From: Bacteroidota bacterium
Lineage (GTDB): Bacteria > Bacteroidota > Bacteroidia > Bacteroidales > Lentimicrobiaceae
Length of the DNA: 64,000 nucleotides
Assembly (NCBI GenBank): GCA_009773455.1
Contig: WSXU01000001.1
Coordinates: 312,073-376,072 of the forward strand
Direction of reading: 5' to 3'
In this document: positions 27,146-35,703 of the stretch, one piece after another
How positions within the stretch are numbered: position 1 is the stretch's first letter
How the letters are laid out: every line of letters begins with the position of its first letter
Position numbers and translations under genes: made by a program
Notes under the pieces: generated by a model
Told to the model about the DNA's origin: nothing
The model's database searches: none
What the model saw: only the letters and a program-made list of their open reading frames with translations

Positions 27146-28495
27146 CTAAATACGGCTTCTCAGAATGGCCGTCTGTTCTTCAAAACCAGGTTTGCCGAGC
27201 AGGGCGAACATATTCTTTTTATAAGCCTCTACACCGGGTTGATCAAATGGGTTGACATCCAGGATGTAGCCTGATAATGCACAGCCGAATTCATAGAAGT
27301 ACAGTAGCTGTCCGAGTGTATTTTCATCCACACGGGGAAGGCTGATCACCATGTTGGGGACATTTCCGTCAACATGTGCCAAAAGTGTCCCGAGTTCAGC
27401 CTGACGGTTGACCTCATGAATCCTGCGTCCGGAAACAAAATTCAGCCCATCGGCATCATCGGCTTCCAGTGGAACGGAAAGTTCCCTCTTTGGTTTTTCA
27501 ATGCTGAGCACGGTTTCAAAAATCACCCGCAATCCTTCCTGCACGTACTGCCCCATCGAGTGAAGGTCGGTCGTAAAACTGACCCCGGCCGGGAAAATCC
27601 CCCTGTTCTGCTTTCCTTCACTTTCTCCGTAAAGCTGCTTCCACCATTCAGTAATGTAGATCAGTGATGGCTGATAATTGACCATGATTTCTATGGGTTT
27701 GCCTGCTGCATAAAGGGCATTCCGGGCGGCAGCATATTTAAAGGCCGGATTCTCATCAATGGTCCGGGCGGAAGTAACAAGATGTTTCATTGCCAGGGCT
27801 CCTTTAACAAACTCACGGATGTCAAACCCTGCAACTGCGATGGGAAGCAACCCCACCGGAGTGAGAACTGAATACCTTCCCCCGACATCATCGGGAACAA
27901 TATAGGTTTTATATCCTTCTTTGTTTGCCAGTTTCTTCAATGCTCCCTTCGAACCATCGGTAATCGCTATAATTCTTTTCCGGGCCTCTTCCAACCCGTA
28001 TTTCTGCTCCAGATGACGGCGCAAAATACGGAAGGCTATGGCAGGTTCAGTGGTGGTTCCCGACTTGGAGATAACGGTAAGCGCATAATCACGCTCGTCA
28101 AGGATGTCGATCAGATCGGCCAGGTAATCTTCAGAAATGTTATTTCCGGCATAAACCACCAATGGGGCTTTTCTCCCTGATTTTCCCTGAAGGCCGGCAA
28201 AATTGTGCTGAAGGGCTTCGATCACTGCCCTGGCTCCCAGGTATGAACCACCGATACCTATCACAACATAAATATCGGCTTGCGCAGCGATATCCTGCGC
28301 ATCCTTTTCGAGGGATGCAAGCATGGCTTCATCTATTTCATCGGGTAAGGTAATCCACCCTAGAAAATCATTGCCTTTACCTGTTTTATTGAGTAATGAG
28401 CCCTGATGAAGCAGGAGTTGCTGCTCAAACGAATAAATGGATTCCTTACTGACAAATCCTTCCAGTTTATCAATATTTACTTTTAGATCAATCAT
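27146..28495 (-). CDS. pgi: Glucose-6-phosphate isomerase
   Basis: Interconverts glucose 6-phosphate and fructose 6-phosphate in glycolysis and gluconeogenesis. 449 residues, the size of the short bacterial form. The phosphate-binding region is VVIGIGGSYLGARAV and VISKSGTTTEPAIAF. The catalytic region is GESEGKQNRGIFPA with the C-terminal active-site stretch QPGVEAYKKNMFALLGKPGF. The ATG at 28495 starts MIDLKVNIDKLEGFV; the frame is open for 29 more codons upstream, but that stretch overlaps the TATCTTTG promoter element and contains no family sequence. Ends in a strong terminator. Confidence 0.96.
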   Translation of the reverse strand: MIDLKVNIDKLEGFVSKESIYSFEQQLLLHQGSLLNKTGKGNDFLGWITLPDEIDEAMLASLEKDAQDIAAQADIYVVIGIGGSYLGARAVIEALQHNFAGLQGKSGRKAPLVVYAGNNISEDYLADLIDILDERDYALTVISKSGTTTEPAIAFRILRRHLEQKYGLEEARKRIIAITDGSKGALKKLANKEGYKTYIVPDDVGGRYSVLTPVGLLPIAVAGFDIREFVKGALAMKHLVTSARTIDENPAFKYAAARNALYAAGKPIEIMVNYQPSLIYITEWWKQLYGESEGKQNRGIFPAGVSFTTDLHSMGQYVQEGLRVIFETVLSIEKPKRELSVPLEADDADGLNFVSGRRIHEVNRQAELGTLLAHVDGNVPNMVISLPRVDENTLGQLLYFYEFGCALSGYILDVNPFDQPGVEAYKKNMFALLGKPGFEEQTAILRSRI

Positions 28496-28529
28496 ATCTG
28501 TTTTCTGGTTTTGGGTCTGAATTTTCCGG

Positions 28530-28537
28530 CAAAGATA
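28530..28537 (-). promoter_or_regulatory. -7 element (TATCTTTG) of pgi
   Basis: The minus strand reads TATCTTTGCCGGAAAATTC, matching TAnnTTTG, 34 nt before the pgi ATG. It resembles the element before lysS. No -33 box was found. Confidence 0.5.
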
Positions 28538-28548
28538 AGGAACTAACC

Positions 28549-28680
28549 ATAAAAAGAATGCAGCCCTGTGGGGAGGCTGCACTCTTCAACACAACAAACC
28601 TGTTAAACACATTACACACACAAAACACACCTTACTGAAAACATTCCTTATCAGGCGACGATCAGCAGTATATTTCTGAT
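28549..28680 (-). ncRNA. Candidate small RNA between pgi and the histidine kinase gene
   Basis: On the minus strand a TAATTTTG element (28692-28685) is followed by about 120 nt without a credible reading frame. Then come a stem TGCAGCC / GGCTGCA (28581-28575 and 28565-28559) and TTCTTTTT. The stem lies upstream of the pgi promoter, so it is not pgi's own terminator, and the only annotated genes around it read away from it or start after it. No RNA family was recognised. The -33 box is missing, so this is a candidate only. Confidence 0.33.
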
Positions 28681-28778
28681 GCAGCAAAATTAAGCCGCCG
28701 CGGTAGTGTGGGGTGTTAACGAACCCTAACAAACGTTAAAAGTTGTTAATCAGAAACATCAAAATGAGGTCAGGCACT

Positions 28779-28786
28779 TACCTTTG
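28779..28786 (+). promoter_or_regulatory. -7 element (TACCTTTG) of the histidine kinase gene
   Basis: A perfect TAnnTTTG match ending 5 nt before the ATG at 28792, which would make the mRNA leaderless. The hydrophobic N-terminus of the kinase argues against a later start. No -33 box. Confidence 0.35.
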
Positions 28787-28791
28787 CAATC

Positions 28792-30354
28792 ATGAACCGC
28801 CGCCTGATCTTATTTATAGCCATACTTGTCAGTTCTGCCCTGATTGTTCTTACCGGTATTCAGGCCTACTGGATACGTAGTGCTGTGAAACTCCGTGAAG
28901 CCAATTTTCAGCGAAGCGTGGCCGATGCGGCCGGTGAAGTGATGATGAGGCTTGAGAAAGCGGAAGTCGCCAGGCAGATCAGAAAAAGCCAGGAATACAA
29001 CAGCCTGCTTCATACCATTGATTCGCTCGATTACCTGATCTATCTCGAATCGAAAAAATCAGGTATCAAACCGGATACAGCAGGTTCATTCAATTATCAG
29101 CGCCAGCAGGAATGGAGTGAGGTATTTGAAAACAATCAGTGGAAACTGGTGAAGAAATCCGATTCAGCCAATCTGATTTACCCGGGATCGGGGAAAAACA
29201 GTAACAATACCGAAAACCTGAGTGAAAGGGCAAGGCAGTTAAACCGGAAAAAGGCCTTCCTTCTCGATCAGATGTTCGACGAAATGTTTAATTCACCATT
29301 TATTCCCAACATCGAAAACCGGATCACCAAAGGCCAGCTCGATACCCTGCTGCATCAGACCCTGAGCGACAAAGGCATCAAAGCGAAGTATGAATTCGGT
29401 GTTTTCAGCGAAGGCCGCAACATCATGGTGATTGAAAAGAACCCGGGATTTAACAGGGAACTGATGGAAAAAGGCATGTTTTTCCAGTTGTTTCCGGGCA
29501 ACAATTATTCAGCGCCCGATTACCTGCTGATATGGTTCCCCGAACAGACGCGTTATCTGCTTGTACAAATGAGCGGTATGCTGATTATTTCCGGAACCCT
29601 CATGCTCATCATCATCATCGCCTTTGTGGTTGTCATGATCGCCATCATCAGGCAAAAGAAGCTTACAGAGATGAAAAATGATTTCATCAACAACATGACG
29701 CATGAATTCAAAACACCCATCTCAACGGTCTCATTGGCCTGTGAAGTGCTGAATGATCCTGAAGTGAGCAAAACCGATGAACTGGTCTATTCCTACATCG
29801 ATATCATCAGCCAGGAGAACAAGCGACTTGGTGTGCTGGCTGAGAAAATCCTGCAGACAGCCATACTCGAAAAAGGACAGCTTATTCTGAGGAAGGAAAA
29901 CATCGACCTCCATTCGGTCATTTCGGATGTCATCAGAAAAATAGCCATACAGGTGGAGATCAGGGACGGAAACATAACGACTGATTTCAGGGCAACGAAA
30001 CCCGAAATTCTGGCAGATAAGGTTCATATAACCAATGTGATCAACAACCTGCTCGATAATGCCAATAAGTACACCCCGAAAAAACCGGCAATTGTGGTCG
30101 CAACAGAAGATCAGGGAAACGGACTGCTGATCAGCATTACCGATAACGGAACCGGAATCAGCAAGAACAATCAGAAAAAGATTTTTGATAAACTTTACCG
30201 GGTACCTACCGGTGATGTCCACAATGTAAAAGGCTTCGGACTGGGCCTGAGTTATGTGAAATTTATTGCTGAAAAGCATGGCGGACAGGTGAGTGTTGAG
30301 AGCGAACCGGGAAAGGGTTCTACTTTCAGGGTGTGGTTGCCCTCCGGGCTGTAA
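28792..30354 (+). CDS. Sensor histidine kinase
   Basis: A 520-residue membrane sensor kinase. TM1 is about residues 5-27 (LILFIAILVSSALIVLTGIQ), then a periplasmic domain of about 230 residues with no recognised ligand motif, TM2 about 260-284 (MLIISGTLMLIIIIAFVVVM). HisKA follows with the phospho-accepting His in NNMTHEFKTPIS. The ATPase domain shows NVINNLLDNANKYTP, ITDNGTGI and GFGLGLSY. It pairs with the OmpR-type regulator at 30771, although a 416-bp low-complexity gap separates them. The signal is unknown. Confidence 0.93.
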   Translation: MNRRLILFIAILVSSALIVLTGIQAYWIRSAVKLREANFQRSVADAAGEVMMRLEKAEVARQIRKSQEYNSLLHTIDSLDYLIYLESKKSGIKPDTAGSFNYQRQQEWSEVFENNQWKLVKKSDSANLIYPGSGKNSNNTENLSERARQLNRKKAFLLDQMFDEMFNSPFIPNIENRITKGQLDTLLHQTLSDKGIKAKYEFGVFSEGRNIMVIEKNPGFNRELMEKGMFFQLFPGNNYSAPDYLLIWFPEQTRYLLVQMSGMLIISGTLMLIIIIAFVVVMIAIIRQKKLTEMKNDFINNMTHEFKTPISTVSLACEVLNDPEVSKTDELVYSYIDIISQENKRLGVLAEKILQTAILEKGQLILRKENIDLHSVISDVIRKIAIQVEIRDGNITTDFRATKPEILADKVHITNVINNLLDNANKYTPKKPAIVVATEDQGNGLLISITDNGTGISKNNQKKIFDKLYRVPTGDVHNVKGFGLGLSYVKFIAEKHGGQVSVESEPGKGSTFRVWLPSGL

Positions 30355-30770
30355 GTTTTTTTGGGCGAGAGAGTGAGAGAACGAAAGAGCGAAGGAGCGA
30401 CTTAGGCGAAGTTGGGCGTTGGGCGTTGGGCGTTAGAAGTTTGGAGTTAGGAGTTAAGGTGTTCAATTGGTAGACGGGCTAAATATTTTCATTTTAGTGA
30501 CTAAAATGTGACCTATTCCCGGCAAAGTGGCCGGGACAAGTTGTGCCTACTGTGGTGAATAAATTGAGGAAGCGAGTGGGCGATAGTGCGAAAGAGCGAG
30601 GGAGCGAAAACAGCGGGAGAGCAAGAAAAAGCGAACTAGGCGACTTCAGCGGCGAGTTGGATGTTGTGCGCTAAAGGTTTGAAAAGAGATTTAATAAGCC
30701 GGGTACCTGAATCCCGGGAATTTGTGTGGTATAGTCCTTGATAGAAACAAACAACAATAATGACTGAATA
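30355..30770. repeat. Low-complexity spacer with 7-bp tandem repeats
   Basis: No credible gene. From 30414 the sequence has a 7-bp period: GGGCGTT three times, then AGAAGTT, TGGAGTT, AGGAGTT. Either side are purine-rich stretches with repeated GAGCGA/GAAAGAGCGA words (30361-30405 and 30590-30660). The unit relates in period and composition to the repeats at 53706 and 56713. It separates the sensor kinase from its likely response regulator. Confidence 0.7.
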
Positions 30771-31463
30771 ATGGAAAAAGAGAAAACGAGGGTACTGCTG
30801 GCCGAAGATGACCGCAACCTGGGCAATATCCTTAAATCATACCTTGAAGCCAAGGGCTACGCTACTAAATTGTGCGTGAACGGTCAGGAAGCTTACGACC
30901 TTTTCAGCAAGGAACAGTTTGATTTCTGCATTGTTGATGTGATGATGCCGGTAAAAGACGGGTTCACCCTCGCAAAAGAGATCAGGTTGCACGACAGAAG
31001 CATCCCCATACTCTTTCTCACCGCCAAGTCGCTTGAGGAGGACAAACTGAGAGGGTTCCAGGCAGGTGCCGATGATTACCTGACCAAACCCTTCAGCATG
31101 GAGGAACTCCTGCTCAGGATGGAAGCCATCCTCAGGCGTTCCGGTCACACGGTGCAGGGAGGCAAAACATTCACCATCGGCAACTATTCTTTCGATTATA
31201 ACCTGCAGATGCTGAGATGGGAAGGCGGAGAACAACGGATGACCTCCAAAGAAAACGAGCTCCTGCGCCTGCTGTGCGAGAATAAAAACGATGTGCTCGA
31301 CCGCAGCTATGCCCTGAATAAAATCTGGCAGGACGATTCCTATTTCAATGCCCGCAGCATGGATGTCTATATTGCCAAACTTCGCAAATACCTAAAGGCC
31401 GACGACAATGTTGAACTGATTAACGTTCACGGCGTGGGATTCAAACTGGTGGTAAAAGAATGA
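30771..31463 (+). CDS. OmpR-family response regulator
   Basis: A 230-residue DNA-binding regulator. The receiver domain has acidic pocket EDD (12-14), phospho-acceptor Asp56 (CIVDVMMPVKDG) and conserved Lys in YLTKPFS. The C-terminal winged helix is OmpR-type (LTSKENELLRLLCENKN-like; RSMDVYIAKLRKYLKADD; INVHGVGFKL). The most likely partner is the kinase at 28792, upstream on the same strand. Several short inverted repeats follow its stop (for example CTGTCTC / GAGACAG at 31476 and 31505), possibly ending transcription. Confidence 0.94.
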   Translation: MEKEKTRVLLAEDDRNLGNILKSYLEAKGYATKLCVNGQEAYDLFSKEQFDFCIVDVMMPVKDGFTLAKEIRLHDRSIPILFLTAKSLEEDKLRGFQAGADDYLTKPFSMEELLLRMEAILRRSGHTVQGGKTFTIGNYSFDYNLQMLRWEGGEQRMTSKENELLRLLCENKNDVLDRSYALNKIWQDDSYFNARSMDVYIAKLRKYLKADDNVELINVHGVGFKLVVKE

Positions 31464-31605
31464 TTGAAGATCGGGCTGTCTCCGGGGTCAGAGGTCGGAC
31501 CTAAGAGACAGGAGGCAGGAATCTGTGAATCCCAGTCCCGGACTACTGTCAGACAGGTTGCCTGAAGGTTGCCCTGCAATCAGGTCTGAAAACTGCAATC
31601 CGAAA

Positions 31606-32838
31606 TTACTTCTTCTTCCCTTTTTTCTTTCTCCTGGCTTCATCGGCCTCCGCTTCAGCCACGAGTGATTTCCAGTCGGCCTTAGTCTCCGAAGAATTAT
31701 CTACCGTCATCTGGTAATCGTTTTTTCCGATCAGCATGGTATTGATCTCGTTTCCGGTATACTCTTCAATGGCTTCCAGTAAAGGTTTTTCTTCAGGACT
31801 GCAGAATGCAATGGCAATACCCCGCTTGTTTCCCCGGCCGGTGCGTCCCACGCGGTGAACATAATTCTCAGGTTGCTCCGGAAGGTCATAATTGACCACA
31901 TATTCCACCCCGGCAATATCGATCCCCCTGGCACTGACATCGGTGGCAATCAGCACTTTCACCAGGCCATCACGGAATTGTTTCAGGGCGCTGATTCTTT
32001 CTTTCTGTTCCTTATCGCCATGAATGGTCAGGCTTTTAATACCGACCCTTTCCATGGCTTCACTCACCCTGCCGGCCCTGATCTTTGTCCTGACAAACAC
32101 GAGGATCCTGCTGTCGGGATGCTCCTTCACAAGCCGTTCCAGGAAAAACCGTTTATCGTCCATACCGATGTAAGCCACCGAATGGTCAACATTTTTCGAG
32201 ACCGGATCCTTGGGTGAAATCTGTATGCGGATGGCATCCTTAACCATCGAATAAGCCAGCTTCTTGATATCCGAATCAATGGTTGCGGAAAAGAATAGTG
32301 TCTGCCTTTTCTGTGGTATGATCCTGATCAGTTGCCTGATGTCGTGAATAAAGCCAAGATCAAGCATATGATCGGCTTCATCCAGCACCAGAATACGAAC
32401 CTGGCCGGTATCAATGTGCCCCTGACTTACAAGGTCGAACATCCGCCCGGGGGTTGCCACTACAATATCAACCCCCTTTTCAAGCCGTTGTATCTGCGGA
32501 TCCTGCTCCACCCCGCCATGTACACACAAAGTCTTTACCCTGCTCCCTTTCCCGAGTGAATTGAACACATCGGTGATCTGCAGGGCCAGCTCACGTGTGG
32601 GCTCCATCACCATACAACGGATACCCGGTCCGGCCTCCCGGTCGGATATCAGCATATCAAGTATCGGAATGACAAATGCGGCCGTTTTGCCGGTTCCTGT
32701 CTGGGCAATGGCAAGCACATCCTCACCCTTCAGGATTGGAAAAATGGCTTTGTATTGAATATCGGTGGGCCTGGTGAAACCGGCAAGCGCCAGGTTTTTC
32801 TTGATGACAGGTGAAAAGGAATAGTCTTCGAATCTCAT
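31606..32838 (-). CDS. DEAD-box ATP-dependent RNA helicase
   Basis: A 410-residue RhlE/DbpA-like RNA helicase that unwinds RNA duplexes with ATP, usually in ribosome assembly or RNA decay. All motifs are present: Q motif (GFTRPTDIQ), I (AQTGTGKT), Ia (PTRELALQ), Ib (TPGR), II (DEAD in VLDEADHM), III (SAT), V (ATDVSARGIDI) and VI (HRVGRTGR). It ends in a lysine-rich tail (RRKKKGKKK) that may bind RNA. It has a TAATTTTG element about 75 nt upstream. Monocistronic. Confidence 0.94.
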   Translation of the reverse strand: MRFEDYSFSPVIKKNLALAGFTRPTDIQYKAIFPILKGEDVLAIAQTGTGKTAAFVIPILDMLISDREAGPGIRCMVMEPTRELALQITDVFNSLGKGSRVKTLCVHGGVEQDPQIQRLEKGVDIVVATPGRMFDLVSQGHIDTGQVRILVLDEADHMLDLGFIHDIRQLIRIIPQKRQTLFFSATIDSDIKKLAYSMVKDAIRIQISPKDPVSKNVDHSVAYIGMDDKRFFLERLVKEHPDSRILVFVRTKIRAGRVSEAMERVGIKSLTIHGDKEQKERISALKQFRDGLVKVLIATDVSARGIDIAGVEYVVNYDLPEQPENYVHRVGRTGRGNKRGIAIAFCSPEEKPLLEAIEEYTGNEINTMLIGKNDYQMTVDNSSETKADWKSLVAEAEADEARRKKKGKKK

Positions 32839-32910
32839 TGATGTGTGGCTTGGTAACTGAATCTTAATGCAGCGGAAATGCTTTGGGTGGCAAAAAAATT
32901 ACAGGCGGTG

Positions 32911-32918
32911 CAAAATTA
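32911..32918 (-). promoter_or_regulatory. -7 element (TAATTTTG) of the DEAD-box helicase gene
   Basis: The minus strand reads TAATTTTG, matching TAnnTTTG, leaving a leader of about 65-70 nt before the ATG at 32838. Long leaders are common for cold-inducible helicases. No -33 box was found. Confidence 0.42.
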
Positions 32919-33015
32919 ACCAAATTCAGCAGCCCGGACTTTTAAAGATAAAAGTGTTGCCCGCCGGGGGGATAAAATTCAACAACTTATTCTGAAAAGC
33001 AGAAGTGCCTTCCTG

Positions 33016-33828
33016 CTATGTTTTAATTTCGAACATATCCCAATCCGGCCCTACGGCAAATCTTTCCCTGAATTCCTGAAGCTGGCTGTAATCAAGGACT
33101 ACTGTATGGATGAAAGCTTCACCAACCGGAGCCTTCACCAGTTCTCTCCCTTTGAAGTCGAGCACACAGGAATCGCCGGTATGTGGCAGTCCATGTCCGT
33201 CATCCCCGATGCGGTTCACCCCGGCACAATAGGCCATGTTTTCGATGGCCCTTGCCGTAAGCAGTGATTTCCACACAAAACTTCTGCTGGCAGGCCAGTT
33301 TGCAACATACAACAGCACATCGTACTCATATTTCCCTTCGGTATATCGGTTCTTGCTCCAGACCGGGAAACGGAGGTCGTAACAGACAAGGGGTTTGAAT
33401 TTCCATCCTTTAAGTTCTGTAATCATGGGTCTGGAACCAGCGGTAAACCTGAGGTGTTCATTCCCCATTGTAAAAAGGTGGCGTTTATCAGCAGCCGAAT
33501 AACTGCCATCGGGCCGCATCCAGATATGGCGGTTATAGTATTTACCCTTTTCAGCAATGGTGATGCTGCCGGTAACCACACAACCCAGACCTACAGCAGT
33601 GGATGCCATCCATTGCATCACCGGACCGTTAATTGGTTCCGAGACTTCATGGGGTTCTGTAACAAAACCGGTAGCAAACATTTCCGGGAGAACGATAAGA
33701 TCCGTTTTCCCCTTCAGGGATGCCAGATTTTTTGAAAAATAATCCAGATTGGCCTTTTTATCAGCCCAGACAAGCGGCGCCTGAACGATGGTCAGGTTCA
33801 AAGGTGGAGGGGTGTCTGCCTTCTTCAT
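33016..33828 (-). CDS. Nitrilase-superfamily omega-amidase-like hydrolase
   Basis: A 270-residue carbon-nitrogen hydrolase. The catalytic triad Glu-Lys-Cys is visible in VLPEMFATGF, ADKRHLF and LVCYDLRFPVW. This set and the length fit the YafV/NIT2 omega-amidases, which clear alpha-ketoglutaramate-type metabolites. The ATG at 33828 (MKKADTPPP) is preferred over the start 24 codons upstream, whose extra residues are a hydrophobic stretch foreign to the family. The next gene upstream on the strand ends 80 bp away. Confidence 0.9.
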   Translation of the reverse strand: MKKADTPPPLNLTIVQAPLVWADKKANLDYFSKNLASLKGKTDLIVLPEMFATGFVTEPHEVSEPINGPVMQWMASTAVGLGCVVTGSITIAEKGKYYNRHIWMRPDGSYSAADKRHLFTMGNEHLRFTAGSRPMITELKGWKFKPLVCYDLRFPVWSKNRYTEGKYEYDVLLYVANWPASRSFVWKSLLTARAIENMAYCAGVNRIGDDGHGLPHTGDSCVLDFKGRELVKAPVGEAFIHTVVLDYSQLQEFRERFAVGPDWDMFEIKT

Positions 33829-33908
33829 AAATGTTGATTTTTTGAGCAATTTAAGAAATAAAATAATCCCAAACCAACTCAGGGTGGAGAAGTTTACCAA
33901 AAACCAGC

Positions 33909-35117
33909 TCAGCTGGTTGTTGGGGTTTTCACCGTCATCAGCCCAAAATATCCGGCAATCAATCCCAGTCCGAAGACCATGGCTTCGTTCAGCCCGCGTG
34001 TCTCTATCGAAAACCCGATCAGCACAATGCCGAGTCCCCAGTAGGCAAAGGCAGCTATCAGTCCGAAGATACTGCCCAAAGCGATGGAACGTACGGCAAT
34101 TTTCTTCCTGCCCAGCAGATTTTTCCCCAAACCACCGATCAGCCCGCCAAAGATGGCCAGCAAAAGAAACAGCCAGGGGAAAACGGCTTCTATGGTAATG
34201 GAATTACTACGGTAACTGGCATTGACCACCTTTACCTCAATCGTTCCCAGACTCTCTGACCGTAGGATTATCTTCCCCGGTTTGTCTCCGGTAAGCACCA
34301 GGTTTGCCGAATCAAGGGTTCCCAGTGAGCTTTCGATTCCGACATGTACAGGAGTGTATTTTGATACTCCTTTCAGGGTAATATGTAAAGGTAAAGTCTG
34401 AATACCCATTCCCTGGATGGTGGTACGTACCGATGAAATCAGGATGGCGGGTTCGATGCGCAGGCTCTTATAATACCCGGCCGGGTTGCTCATGGTAATG
34501 ATTCTTACCTCCAGCGAATCCCTTGGATCACGGGCTTTGATGCTCACTTCGCGGGGCGGCCAGTTCACTTCGCTGATGCTCAGCGGAATAGATTCAGGGT
34601 CAAATGAAACAATGATTTCCTCAGGAACTGAAAGTGTTTTCTTTACCGGTTTTATCTTCCCCGAGTCGGTCACTTCGACTGGCAGAAAACGGACGTTTCC
34701 TTCGAACAGCGCTGATTCAAAATTATACCTCAGGGGACCAGCATCAATAAAGAGGATACGGTAAGATATCTGCTCATCAGTGCCCGCCACCCTTGCATAA
34801 TAGAGTTCCGGCAGCATAAATACTTCACTCCTGTCGGGGACAACCTGACCCGGATGCACTGCCGGTGAATCAATCCTGGAGATGATGTCGCCTGTGCGGA
34901 CCACCGCCTTTCGCTCATCCGGTTTCAGTTGGAAATACTCAAGTGTTGCTTTCCTTGAAGTAGTATCCTTTACCTCATTGAACACCTGTATATCGGCCTG
35001 AAGCTGCATATTCTGCTTTGGAATGACCAGTTTATCCAGAACCGGAAACTTCTTTTGTGCAATCCCGGACAAGGTCAGGAACAGAAAAACGGAAAGAAAT
35101 GTCAGGATTTTTTTCAT
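33909..35117 (-). CDS. Exported membrane-anchored protein of unknown function
   Basis: A 402-residue protein with a signal peptide (MKKILTFLSVFLFLTLSGIAQ), about 290 residues of beta-rich extracytoplasmic sequence, then three or four C-terminal membrane segments (AVFPWLFLLLAIFGGLIGG; SIALGSIFGLIAAFAYW; AMVFGLGLIAGYFGL). The exported part contains Ig-like stretches (PLHITLKGVSKYTPVHVGIE). I do not recognise the family. It precedes the nitrilase on the same strand, but 80 bp apart, so a shared transcript is possible. A sensor, anchor or envelope-assembly role cannot be told apart. Confidence 0.75.
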   Translation of the reverse strand: MKKILTFLSVFLFLTLSGIAQKKFPVLDKLVIPKQNMQLQADIQVFNEVKDTTSRKATLEYFQLKPDERKAVVRTGDIISRIDSPAVHPGQVVPDRSEVFMLPELYYARVAGTDEQISYRILFIDAGPLRYNFESALFEGNVRFLPVEVTDSGKIKPVKKTLSVPEEIIVSFDPESIPLSISEVNWPPREVSIKARDPRDSLEVRIITMSNPAGYYKSLRIEPAILISSVRTTIQGMGIQTLPLHITLKGVSKYTPVHVGIESSLGTLDSANLVLTGDKPGKIILRSESLGTIEVKVVNASYRSNSITIEAVFPWLFLLLAIFGGLIGGLGKNLLGRKKIAVRSIALGSIFGLIAAFAYWGLGIVLIGFSIETRGLNEAMVFGLGLIAGYFGLMTVKTPTTS

Positions 35118-35703
35118 ATCATTTCGCTTTTGTTAAGATCGGTTAACCCAAGCAGAGACCAGCCTCTTCAGGCAGCCAGGGGACTTCCTGTGTTTCTAAG
35201 TTATAACAATCGGGCCTGCGCTTTGATTGAGATATAATCATCTGAATTCATGCAAAAAACCCACCTTTGACTGTCAGATGCATAGCCTCTCATTTACCGG
35301 TTTACAATGAATGAACATAAAAAGTCAACAGCATTTTAATGTTATTATAAAATTATAAACCCGGAACACCTAAACATAAATGTGATTAGGAAATCAAGTT
35401 TCCTATGGTTACCCGGTTCAGATGACTTTGAAATCTGATCTTTAAAACAATGCAATTTTAGTTCCGGCGTATCCATTACAAAATCATAATACCTTATTTA
35501 CTAGTCCCCGCCTTTTGGATTATTTTCTTGCTTTTTTCGTTTTTTTTATCTAAATTTATAGGTTAATATTGAATATCCAACACGCTGATCCTGAATATTT
35601 CAGGTGTTACCTCCTTTATTGCTCCACTGCACTGGTTTATTAGGTTTAAAAGTATTGACTTTCAAGGTCGGAACTGAGTATTCACCATATAAACCTGTAT
35701 GTC
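35118..35703. other. 586-bp AT-rich gap between divergent genes
   Basis: No credible gene on either strand. It contains a 7-bp inverted repeat TAGGAAA / TTTCCTA (35387-35393 and 35399-35405) and T-rich runs around 35520-35550. It must hold the promoters of the two divergent flanking genes, but no full TTTG/TAnnTTTG pair was found. Confidence 0.6.

Noticed and set aside
29731-30279. 182-codon open frame antisense to the sensor kinase
   Set aside because: It overlaps the conserved HisKA/ATPase part of the kinase and shows no family of its own.
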